The notes beneath the pieces were generated by a model. It was given only the letters and a program-made list of their open reading frames with translations, made no database searches and was not told where the DNA came from. A stretch of DNA of 64,000 bases from Marisa cornuarietis (taxonomy: Eukaryota > Mollusca > Gastropoda > Architaenioglossa > Ampullariidae): NCBI GenBank assembly GCA_004794655.1, contig SMMW01000567.1, forward strand, positions 2,232,001 through 2,296,000, written 5' to 3'. Below, piece by piece: positions 36,108 through 45,785 of the stretch; the first letter of the stretch is position 1, and each line of letters starts with the position of its first letter. The translations under genes were made by a program, and so were the position numbers.

Positions 36108-36249
36108 TCGGAAGCCAGTAACACTTCATCCCCTTCCCCCCCCCCAAGGCCAACCCTAAGTCTTGAATCGAGCGGCACCTGCAAAAGTCTGTCTGCCAGT
36201 CCCAGCCCGCCGAGTCCCAGCTCCGGAATATTAGAGGTGACAGCAAAAG
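36108..36249 (+). CDS. Candidate internal exon, Ser/Pro-rich, function unknown
   Basis: The left edge is a strong acceptor (CACCTACCTTCTCCCAG|TC) and the right edge a strong donor (AAAG|GTAAGA). The 142-bp interval is open in the frame beginning at its first base: phase 0 in, phase 1 out. The predicted 47 residues are low complexity, rich in Ser and Pro (SASPSPPSPSSGILEV near the end), as in disordered linkers. I assign no function. It is not an alternative PDE11 exon by simple splicing to the acceptor-like site at 44781, because a TAA follows within six codons. It could instead be a chance pairing of splice-like strings. Confidence 0.3.
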
Positions 36250-37172
36250 GTAAGAAACACTCGGTGGCCGGGTGGCTACCTGACACACCTACTGAACCTC
36301 GCGCAGTTTCGGTAGAGGGCCGTTTGACGATCGGAGTCCTCATTCCTCGTACCGACGAGTCTGTGCTACTCTCGGGTTGTGCAGACTCTCCTTCTCAATG
36401 TTCATCGTCTCTTAGAAAAGCATCACTCTTTACCTTCCCGCGCTGTCATGCGAGAACATATTTATGGCCAAGATTTTATCAATTATCAAAATTTACTAAC
36501 ATAAAGTAAACATAAAATAGATAACAGATGTGACACAAAATAAAAAGGTCACCTTACGCATAATGATGTGCTCACTGTGGGCTTTAAACTATTTTTATGA
36601 TTTTTTATTAACTGACGATCTCCCATTCACCTCTAACCCCTGGGGCGACATCACACACAAGAATAGCGCAGGCTGGTGTGTAGAGGAGGTCGGTGTGAGC
36701 TCAGGTTTGCACCTGACAATCAGGAGCACTGTAACCTTGGGACACGGACAACAAGGTGGGCTGCGCGGTGTGTCACGATGATGAGGTGCTGCACGCCACG
36801 GAGGGGAAGGAGTGGAGAGGCCGGAAGACACGAGCGGTCAGAGAACGAACATTTTTAGCGCGAAGTGATCATGCGCGTGCGTGACTAGCCGAGTGCTGCA
36901 TGTCTATTTACGAAGCACGCGCTTGCTTGCGCGTGCGTGTATTTTTGCGTGCCAGGGTTATAGGTGAGACCGAGAGAGAAAGAGAGGGGAAGAAAAAAAA
37001 CACAGAGTAAGTAAACAAGAAAAGGAATGAGAGACCGAATGAGTAAACGAAAGATATCAACTGAATGGGGGGTTTTATGACAGGAGATGTGCTTTGCTGG
37101 CCAAACCGTTCATAGATAAGAGCGGTAACATCTCTCTCAGGTTTAAATGTATAGTGAGGTGCAATTTTTTTC

Positions 37173-37236
37173 CAACGACTGATTAAAGTTTTATTCCAAT
37201 GACTGATTAAAGTTTTATTCCAATGACTGATTAAAA
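37173..37236. repeat. Short tandem repeat, 24-bp unit, about 2.7 copies
   Basis: CAACGACTGATTAAAG, CAATGACTGATTAAAG and CAATGACTGATTAAAA, the first two followed by TTTTATTC. The last two units are almost identical. Confidence 0.9.
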
Positions 37237-38844
37237 CTAAGTACATGATACCATTTCCCCAAATCTGGATTAGTATCTCGTTTCATTCTTGGGGTACAAG
37301 TCTTTCAACGTCACCTTTGCACATTGAGGTTCAACTCGTGACTTTATGTTTATACACATGAGTTAATCAACAGCTTTTACATTGGCACGTGACCGTGTCA
37401 TTTTATGACCCTAACGACTTGTTGACCACTGTCTGTGCAGGCCTATGTCTGTACATACTTATGTGAAAAATGGACGAAGGGACTTCCAGATTATGGAAAC
37501 AGTGTTTTTTCTAAGATTTACTTAATTATTTATAAAAATATGCGCACCCTAGTAGACCTTTAAAAGTAGACCGCTCGGCTTGCTTTACCTGTCAAGGGCC
37601 GTCTTCATGAATCGAGGGTAAGTCGTCCCGGGTATATCAAGGACAACAACTTTGTCTTCGTAGTTATAAAGCTGTATCCAGATCCCGAGTGTCATGTTTG
37701 AGCCTTGTAACTGTAGTTATAATTCAGTGGCAAAAGAGTCCCTGAGGTGAAGTAACATAAAGCATCACCCGCGAGGTCTGAGCAGTCGGTCGTAACTGCA
37801 GACACAAAACTTTTGTCCTTGATTTCCTCCATTTTGTCCATGAACAACGACACTTTTCCTTCATGAATGTGACCCCAATATCTGTTGTGATGGCCTATCT
37901 GGGTGTGTTATGACCTGCATTGTCACTGGAGCACCTCCAATCCTTCCTAGGAGCGAGCAACACGCCGGCGTCTCGCCGATGTGCAGCGTTTTTCACATTC
38001 ACAAATTATCACAGTCGCACGCACAATTTTCTTGCCAGTTTTTTTTTTAAAATTTGCACCGCTCTTCAACGGCCTGTGAGATCTGGCTACAGTCTAGCCG
38101 ATCAGAAATGTTCTTTCTTGCTTGCTCTCTCCCTCCTCTCTCTCTCTTTCCCCACTTCTTTTCACCCTCGCCACTCCTGGCAGATCCAAGGCACAGGCTG
38201 GGCGTTATCATCAGGAATGGCAAGGAATCCCCACAGACAATGAACAAAACTCTTTATGCATTTAACAGTTCTACTGCCCCAAGCAATCGACTACCCAGCA
38301 TTCCTTAGACACCGATCGCGTTGTTATTTACAAGCTCAGGGTTCCTGAAACTGTGCCGGGATGCATACTTTTCGCTGTGGTGAAACCCTTATTAGCTGAC
38401 AGAATTTTTTTTTTCTTGATAATTTTTTTACTATTTTGTTTTGTTTAGGTTTTTTTTTACTGTTGCAAAAGCTCCATAACAAATCATATTTGTTCTCTTA
38501 AGTTCCTATTTTCATTTGTATTCGTCTGCCAGAGCAATGCAGCTTTTCATATTTGTTTACAAAACACTCAAATATCTAGTTCTCTCCTTACAATATCAGT
38601 TTTGTAATGTTTTATTTATGCTTCAGTCGATTTGAACATGAAGTTGATGAAGTTTGGAAGATAAGACGAATGCGCAAAGTCGCGTTTTACACTGCGGAAC
38701 TTATTATCATTTTTGTGTTTACCTTTTAAGCATAATGTTTCGTATACACTAGAAAGTTCCACCAAGTTATGCTAGATCAATGTCTGAGCCCATATTCACA
38801 GTATCATGCTTGCATTGTGAATGAAAGTATTATGGGGTTAGTAG

Positions 38845-38895
38845 GCCGGGAGAGGGCGGTGGCTGAGTAGGGCACTAGCATACTGAAACTGAGGA
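38845..38895 (+). mobile_element. Possible tRNA-derived SINE 5' head
   Basis: GGGCGGTGGCTGAGTAGGGC at about 38854 resembles the A-box head of tRNA-Leu-like SINEs. No B box follows within the expected distance, so this is at best a 3'-truncated or eroded copy. Confidence 0.3.
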
Positions 38896-40117
38896 AGTAT
38901 ATTTATCTGTCACGGAGCAAACGACAGAATGAATAAACTACATCAGAATAAGAGAAAATGTCTTTATGTCTTCATTTTAGAAATCTGTCCTGTAATGTCT
39001 TCATTTCAGAAATCTGTCTTGCAGATAATATTTCGTGAAACAAGAGAAACAAATTTTTCAAGAGAGACCGAAAGCAAAATTAAATATATGTTTGCCCCAG
39101 CTTGCATGATGGTTCCCTGAGACGCACTGGCCCCGCGGATTTTATAGAACAATATTTCCAAAATATATACGGAAATTGTAGAAGGCTGAATGATCTACAG
39201 GGACTGTCGGGATCCTGGCAGCCCTCTTACATTAAAGGGTCTTCGTCCTCGGTGTGAAGGTGGAGACCATGCAGAGTAAGTTAGCCGTCAGACTGAGGCT
39301 CCAACTCCCCGTGGAGTGTCGCAAGGCACTGGCTGCTTCAGCAAATTACTATATAGTTGGCCTTCACCACTGAAGGGCTTCACTTTGATTGTTGGCGAGT
39401 TTGCCATCAATAATAAATGACTTTTTTTCAAAAAAAGTTTTGCAACGACTGCAAAAAATTACAGACGACGGGCAAAGTTAAAAAAAAAATTAAAAGAAAA
39501 CTTTAAAAAAAAACCTAAATACCAACAAAGTAAATATTTCATAAATGCACAAATTATATGTATTATCAATTTATTTTATCACACGTAGTGTGTTGTTTAA
39601 CTTTTTGTGCTTTAAGTATGGTGAATAGATAAAGAATTCAAGTTTGGGGGAGGGGGGTTGGAGTTACTGTACAGTTATTCGTAGATTTTCCAGATTCGCG
39701 AGGATACTGTGCCCCTGACTCCTCGCGATTATCAGTGGCTGACTGTATTATCAGTCTATGACTGGTCCGTGTAGAGCTCAGCAAACTACGCTGTGGCGTC
39801 AATGGGAGCGGGATTCTGTGCTCTTTGGGAGAGTAATAGCTGCCCTGTGGTGGGGCGAGGGCTGAGACGCAGTGGGAGGTGATGAAGGGAGGCCGGGGAG
39901 GTGGGCAGACTATGGTCATGTTCGTGTGCAGGCCTTGGCGTGTGGCTGCCCGCATGCTCGTGTGCTTACACGAATGCATGATTAAAGTGTACACGTGCGT
40001 GTGAAAGCATCTGTGAAAGCATCTGCTTCTTCCCCACCGCCAGTGCTTGACGTCATAGTTGGTGTGATCGTTATCATCGTTAGTGTCGTCAAACAGATGT
40101 GAGGCTCTGCTGCTTAC

Positions 40118-40264
40118 GTCATTTCCGACGTGAAAGAAATGACTGTTTGGAAAGCCGTTCCTCACTGGCTCTTCCTTATCCCTTGCATTAACTGGATATC
40201 CAATCTGTCGCATCCCATCAAAACGACCATAGTACCCTTGAAAGAACTGTGGTTTCCCCACACA
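40118..40264 (-). CDS. Candidate 49-codon internal exon of an unidentified protein
   Basis: On the minus strand a strong acceptor (CCTTTTTGTTCACCGATACTCAG compressed to polypyrimidine then CAG) precedes 40264, and the donor GAC|GTAAGCA follows 40118. The interval is exactly 147 bp, open in phase 0 at both ends. The peptide looks like folded protein, not simple sequence: KPQFFQGYYGRFDGMRQ, then GYPVNARDKEEPVRN and SHFFHVGND. I do not recognise the family. The frame stays open into the presumed intron toward 39638, which weakens the case slightly. The LINE at 40500-42520 would lie in the upstream intron. Confidence 0.45.
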
Positions 40265-40499
40265 CTGAGTATCGGTGAACAAAAAGGATGGCAATGTTGG
40301 GTGTACAACTGACTGCCCTATTTCTGAATAGAACTGTTGACCAAGCTATCCTTTAACTGTGAAACGAAAGCTTCATGGGTTTTTTTTTAGAAAGAAAGAT
40401 CTGCAGAGGCTACGTTAAAGTCTTAGAACCACACTAGCAGGCCTAGAAAAGCCAGTCCTATGATGTTTTTTTCATAGTATACACTGGCCTTTGATGTTG

Positions 40500-42520
40500 A
40501 AAGTTGCAACACAGTCGCCGATCGCTTGGGAACCAGTCTCACAACGGCTCATGTCAGCAAGATTCAACGCAAAATGAAGGAATATCACCATCAGCCAGCG
40601 CTATGCACCAACAAACGCTGCAGATGAAGAAGAAGATGAAGAATTCTAAAGCTCTTTGCAGTCTTTTCTTGACCACACACCAAAAAGATATCCAAAGATC
40701 ATTATGGGAGACCTAAATGTCAAAGTGGGAGATTACAACAACAACAGGGAGCTCATCATGAGAAGACATGGCGTCGCCACCTGCAATGAAAATAGGGAGA
40801 TCATTGCAGACCTGTGCTTTCAACGGGGCCCTTTTCAGGATGGATAGAAGAATCGGTGGACGAACACTGGTGAACACTCAAGAGCATTTCGAAGACAACC
40901 TGCAGAGATGTTCTAAGGAAGAGGGAAAGAAAATACAAGGAATGGATGACTCCAATGACCTGACCAAAGACTGAATCAAGAAAGGGACTGAAACAGATAG
41001 CTCAACCAGTGTCAAGATCTGCAGGAGAAAGAAGGTCTCAGAGCTGAATACTGGGAAGCCATCCGCCAAGTGAAGAGGTCGGTCAGAGAAGACAAGAGAT
41101 GCTTCACCCATGAACTGACAGAGGAAGCAGGGACAGCGGCTATACCTGGAAAAATAAAACGACTGTACAAAATAACGTGAACTCGTGTTAACCCAAAACA
41201 AGTCGGTGAAAGAAAAAGACGGCAAGACCATAACAAGTGATGCAGAACAAAGAGACCGCTGGATGAAGCCCTTCAAAGAAATTCTGAACCGATCTCGTCC
41301 ACCATCTTTACCTGACATACCATCAGCAATTGAACAACTCCACGTCAACATCATCCCTCCCACTAAGACAGAAATCATCAAGGTCATCAAAAGCACAAAA
41401 AGAGGCAAAGCATAAGGTCTTGATGGCATACCCCCAGAGGCACTCAAGGCAGACCCAAGAACAACAGCAACGATATTACAGCCCCTCCTACACAAGATCT
41501 GGGAACTAGAGCGAGTCGCAACAGATTGGAAATTAGGCCACCTGGTCAAGTTACTAAAGAAAGGGGACCTCTCCCAGTGCAACAATTGGTGGGGGAATCA
41601 TGTTGCTGTTCATTCCAAGGCAAAGGCCTGACAAGGTAATACTAGAGAGACTGAAGGAGCCAATGTAAGACGACCCAAGACAACAACACCGGTGTACAGT
41701 GGACCTTCGCCAAACAGCTAGAAGACCTTAACTTTACAGATGATATTAGTCTCCTATCTCATCGGCAATAGCATCCACAAACCAAACTGAGTAGGCTATC
41801 GGAGAAAGGGGAGAAGAGTGGTTTAAAGGTCAACAGAAAGAAGACTGAAGTTATGAGAATCAACAACAAGCAGGAACTCCCAACCCAATTTCAAGGAGAG
41901 AACATCCTGACGACAGCTTCACATATTTCATGAGCATCACAAACAAGGACGGTGGAGCTGACGACGACACCAAAACCCACATCAGCAAGGCCAGGTTTGG
42001 TTTCATCAACCTACACCCCACTGGAACTCCCGAGCACTATCCTTCCAAAGCAAGATCCGATCTTTAACACCAATGTGAATGCAGTTCTACTGTATAGTTC
42101 TGAAACCTGGAAAGAGACAAACACTATCAACAGCAAGCTCCAGACATTTACCAACCGATGCCTATGCCATATACTGGGCATTAGATGGCCCCCAAAAGAT
42201 CTCCAATATCAGCCTGTGGGGAAAAAACAATCAAAATCCCACTAGCCAAGACATCAAAGAGCGCAAGTGAGGCTGAATAGGACACACCATACGCAAACCA
42301 GCTGACACCATTGCCAGGCAGGCACTTGACTGGAACCCTCAAGGGATGGGAGGACAAAACAGACTTGCAGAAAATCAGTAGAGAGCGAGGCAAAGGATGC
42401 CGAAACCACACGAGTCAGTCTGAAGGGGGCTGCCCAGAACCCGGTCCACTGGAGAGGTGTTCTTGCCGTCCTCTGCTCCTCGAGGAGCAGAAAAAACTAA
42501 ACGCTGGCTTTTGGTGAGTA
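40500..42520 (+). pseudogene. Degraded, internally deleted non-LTR retrotransposon (EN and RT)
   Basis: Fragments in order: endonuclease PKIIMGDLNVKVGDYNNNRE and MRRHGVATCNENREIIADLC (40690-40810); linker EYWEAIRQVKRSVREDKR (about 41047); RT start KRGKA-stop-GLDGIPPEALKADPR, IWELERVATDWKLGHLVKLL and KKGDLSQCNNW (41395-41590); then directly QWTFAKQLEDLNFTDDISLL (FTDD at 41733-41744 replaces the catalytic F/YADD); SGLKVNRKKTEVMRINN (about 41818); NTNVNAVLLYSSETWK; QTFTNRCLCHILGIRWP; and a C terminus GHTIRKPADTIARQALDWNP (about 42280). The RT palm between CNNW and QWTF is missing. Stops include TGG-to-TGA changes at 42268-42276. Motifs differ from the CR1/L2 copies elsewhere in the window; the clade is not determined. 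Confidence 0.85.
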
Positions 42521-43899
42521 TCCTACCGTAACTTAGTCTCCAGCGTGGAGTACGAGCAAACCTGTAAAAGTGCTCTCCCATTGAACATGGTGTCACAACG
42601 TACAGAATATGAAAGGACTCACTAGCGAGTAAGAATATCTATGCCAGGCATGGCCTCGAATCATATAAGGAGGAACAAAGACACTGAGGACTCGGGTGAC
42701 ACTTGAGAAAATACTGCACCAGGCTCATTGAGAGTATGCACTGCATTGCCTCTAGGTCACAAATCAGCCGCAATAAACCGCATAATAAACGGTACTTTCA
42801 AGAACATGTGGTTAAGATTCGGTAATAGCTACCGACCTTCGAGTTTAAAAAAAAGTAGTAAATAAAAATTACGGATGTGTATTGTTTGTGTATATTGCAG
42901 TTCGTTAGTATAAATATTGTACACATTAGTTTAAATATAACATACTCCCCCTCCCCCCCAACATATTTATTTTCACACAGTCCAAAACGCATTCCATTTT
43001 TGCTCACGGGCCGCTTTGTCCCGCAAAGTCTTGGTACAGCTTTACAAAAGGCATGTGATCGAGTCTTGTAAAACATGTATGACTACGAATAAAAGAGTTC
43101 GCAGCCCAGGCTGCATAGCATAGCGCTAGGGGAGCCCGTGCTCTGAAGTACATCAACAGGCCTAATTGACAGAAACTCGACGCATAGTCTTGTAGCCGCG
43201 CATTCTATCACACACTTTTATGATGTGCGGCGAGCAGCAGACGACGCCCCATTGCCCGGAACCCGCCACGGGGCACCACTCTAGTGCGAGCCTCAGAGTA
43301 ATTCGTGAAGTACCCTACAACCAGACCTAATGCAATTTTCCGCCGGGGCTTATCAGCTGAGTTGCGTGCGCGAAGCAAGTTCCTATCCAGAGTCAAGACT
43401 AACAACAGGAGCAAACTTTTCTCTCCTGCTTCAATCTTCCGTGCCATCTACAACATACTCCATGTAAAGGCCGTCTGGCAAGGCGAGGTGATGCGGTGTT
43501 TGTGGCATGTTGTCAAAACCGCCGCAGTCTGTGTTTATATCACGTGACACTACTAACCCAATGATAAATCACGTTACATTTGACTCGAGCTGCAGCGGAT
43601 ATACGAAAAGCAAAGTAGGTTTGCTGTTTGCGCACTCGAAAAATGCTCAGCCTAAAACTGGTAGAACTGGGTGCACAGCAGAAGACGGCGCAGTACCTAC
43701 TTTATAAACTTCAGACAAAAGGCTTTCTATGCGCGTGACGGGGGGACGCCCGACACTACACTGAATAGGAAGGCGAGGTAGGTGGGAAACAGGAGACGAA
43801 CAACCAAAAACTGTAAGGCAGTGAAGTAATTCTTCTTCTGCTACTACAAGCAGTTACTGTACTACAGCATGCACCAGTTGGCCGTGCTGAGGTACGTGT
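42521..43899. other. Non-coding stretch, CpG-richer toward the right
   Basis: The minus frame at 43208-43447 starts with a real ATG and a Leu-rich segment (KSLLLLLVLTL, residues 10-20) that resembles a signal anchor. The + strand is equally open across 43305-43547, and no donor of quality closes it, so I leave it unassigned. A divergent minus-strand first exon near the PDE11 promoter is conceivable. Confidence 0.35.
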
Positions 43900-44945
43900 T
43901 GTTAGGCGAACAGTGTGCTATTTCACCGAGAGCATGGCGAGGGATATAACTCGAACAACTTTTTTTTCGGTAAGCTGAAGTGTGTGTGGGTATGGTGCGC
44001 AGCATGTACTCAGTCTGCCGTACTGTTGCGTCTTCGATGTGGCTCATAGGTGTGTCGGCGAAGTGTATCATACAGCGCCGACAAAGCCAGCGCGTGCTCT
44101 TGTGTTGACCGGCCTTGTGCGCGGTTCGTTCGATGGGAAACGAGACGGATAGCAGAGATAGTGTGTGGTGGGCCTGCGAATAAACACTGTACGGTCGCGC
44201 GCGGGGGCATCTCTCTCCAGCTGCGCGTCCCTTGCAACGAGCGTCACTTCAACTCGATCTGCCAACCAAGACGTAGACTCAGCGTAGTGTTGTCCGCTGT
44301 CCAAGCACCTACGTCAGTGCAGCAGCAGCATCAGCAGCAGCGAAGTCCAATGCAGCTGCAGTCGTTGCCTGCAGTCAGCCTGTGGACACAGTGTTCAATA
44401 TTCGCTGCTACAAGCGGCGAGTCCTCTTCGCGTCTTGCAGCAGTAGCAGCAACAGCCACACACACACTACGGTGACAGCCCGGTGATTGACGTGCAGCGA
44501 AATATAACGCAGTGCACTTCGCTGTTTGTTGTCGAGTTGGATCGACGGTTTCTTGCATCAGTGCTTAAACGTGCTCGGCTACCCCCTTCCCCCCTGTTAG
44601 CACCTATTCCCCACTCTTTGAACGTTTCCTTTCTCACCTCACCCACGTCAGGTGCCACGCGCTCACCCTTCTTCCCGCTCCTCCCTTTCCACCTTCATAA
44701 CTCACCCACCCCTCCTTATAAGCACTAAAAGCAGGGCAGTGCTCTACAGTGTCGTGCAATCAATAGCAGTTTTCATTACAGCCTCTAGTCCTGTCTAAAT
44801 TCAGTTCATTGTGTGGTGCGGCAGCTTGCCCCAAGCTGCCAGTCAACAAAACGTCACGCTGGATTCAAACCGTGAGAGCGCCACCTCCCCGCCCACTCGC
44901 CTCCTAGCACGAGGCAACAGCAGTGCCGGGTCGCCCGCAACATGG
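43900..44945 (+). promoter_or_regulatory. Candidate promoter and 5' leader of the PDE11-like gene
   Basis: CpG-rich sequence (44040-44300) precedes the first coding exon, with a (CAG)n-like patch at 44319-44341. A TATA-like CTTATAAGC at 44715-44723 lies about 225 bp upstream of the first in-frame ATG. An alternative is that 44766-44781 (TTTTCATTACAG) is a 3' splice site joining an upstream untranslated exon. The PDE frame is closed by an in-frame TAA at 44796-44798, so coding cannot extend beyond it in unspliced RNA. An ATG at 44350 opens a 41-codon upstream ORF ending at 44475. Transcription start sites cannot be read from sequence. Confidence 0.4.
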
Positions 44946-44965
44946 ATGTCCGTGACTGCCAGTAA
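44942..44965 (+). promoter_or_regulatory. 7-codon upstream ORF overlapping the first in-frame PDE11 ATG
   Basis: ATG-GAT-GTC-CGT-GAC-TGC-CAG-TAA starts four bases before the in-frame ATG at 44946, in another frame. Its context is good (A at -3, G at +4), while 44946 has T at both positions. Between 44476 and 44942 there is no other ATG. Scanning ribosomes would meet this ORF first, which should favour later initiation, for example at 45006 (A at -3). Confidence 0.5.
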
Positions 44966-45785
44966 GCGCACGGGTGGTGGACGGAGCACCTATCCGCAGA
45001 CGAAGATGACTTCCCCCGGGTGCATGGGGCTGGGGTCCGGGCCAGGGGGACTGACCATGAGCCCCACGACTGAGCCCTCGGGGGACTTTGAAGTGACGGA
45101 GGAGTATGACCGGGTGGAGAGGTGGCTGGACGAGCACCCAGAGTTCGTGCATGACTACTTTGCTCGAAAGGCTCGAAGGAGCATGGTGGACGGGTGGCTA
45201 ATCGCACATGCCCTGTCCCACAGTGGGCTGGGGGCTGGGGTGGCTGGCGACACCCTGTCGACATCCAGTAACACCAGCTCTAATTCCAAGCCTAGCTCTG
45301 GGGCTAACACCCCTGTGCGTAAGATCTCTGCACAGGAATTTGAGAAGGGTGGCTTGCTGCGTCCCATCATTTCCACTGTGGATGGGACCCTCACCTTTCT
45401 GGATCCCTCACCAGCCTCCACACCAACTTGTTCCAGTAAGACCCATCGGCGATCCAAGAGTGAGCTGAAAGCTTTGGACGAGAAGGAACTGATGTATGAG
45501 TTGGTGATCGATATCTGTAATGATCTGGATGTAACAAGCTTATGCTACAAGATCCTACTGAATCTTTCTATACTTCTCAATGCAGACCGGTGTTCACTAT
45601 TTTTGGTACAAGGAAAAGGGACTAATGAGCGGTCACTGGTGTCCAAACTGTTTGATGTTAGCAGTGACTCGACATATGAAGAGATATGTGAAAGAGACGA
45701 GGAGATTCGTGTTCCGTGGGGTACTGGAATAATTGGCTATGTAGCAGAAACTGGGGAGTCTGTCAACATACCTGATGCATACCAG
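44946..45785 (+). CDS. PDE11A: PDE11A-like cyclic nucleotide phosphodiesterase, first coding exon (partial)
   Basis: The exon encodes 280 residues and ends in phase 0 at CAG|GTAAGT (45785/45786). Residues about 52-87 (RVERWLDEHPEFVHDYFARK through MVDGWL) match the N-terminal segment of vertebrate long-form PDE11A. Residues about 88-180 are a Ser/Thr/Pro-rich linker with basic sites RKIS (125-128) and HRRSKS, possible kinase targets. Residues about 183-280 begin GAF-A: ICNDLDVTSLCYKIL, NADRCSLFLV, LVSKLFDV, VPWGTGIIGYVAETGE and VNIPDAYQ. The rest of GAF-A, GAF-B and the HD-type catalytic domain must lie on exons beyond the window. In the known family the enzyme hydrolyses cAMP and cGMP in the cytosol. 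PDE5/6/10 are less likely given the N-terminal block. The start is uncertain: 44946 (weak context) or 45006 (Met21, better context). Frame above 44946 is open to 44799 but has no ATG. Confidence 0.93.

Larger units (their letters stand above)
36250..40117. other. Non-coding stretch
   Basis: Contains a 24-bp triplicate repeat (37173-37236), a duplicated 29-bp block (about 38967-39024) and a SINE head (38845-38895). The minus-strand open region 39638-40117 continues the frame of the candidate exon at 40118 but is His/Thr-rich and probably intronic read-through. No other exon is supported. Confidence 0.5.

Noticed and set aside
39638..40294. A 218-codon minus-strand ORF as a single gene
   Set aside because: Begins at TTG with no ATG; only the part bounded by splice signals (40118-40264) looks protein-like, and the rest is His/Thr/Pro-rich without domain.
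43208..43447. Secreted protein with signal peptide
   Set aside because: The Leu-rich run is suggestive, but it starts after ten charged/polar residues, is followed by no cleavage-like site, and the other strand is also open; kept only as a low-interest finding.
44811..44945. PDE11 coding sequence upstream of 44946
   Set aside because: The frame is open back to 44799 but has no ATG; a GTG start is not expected in a eukaryote.
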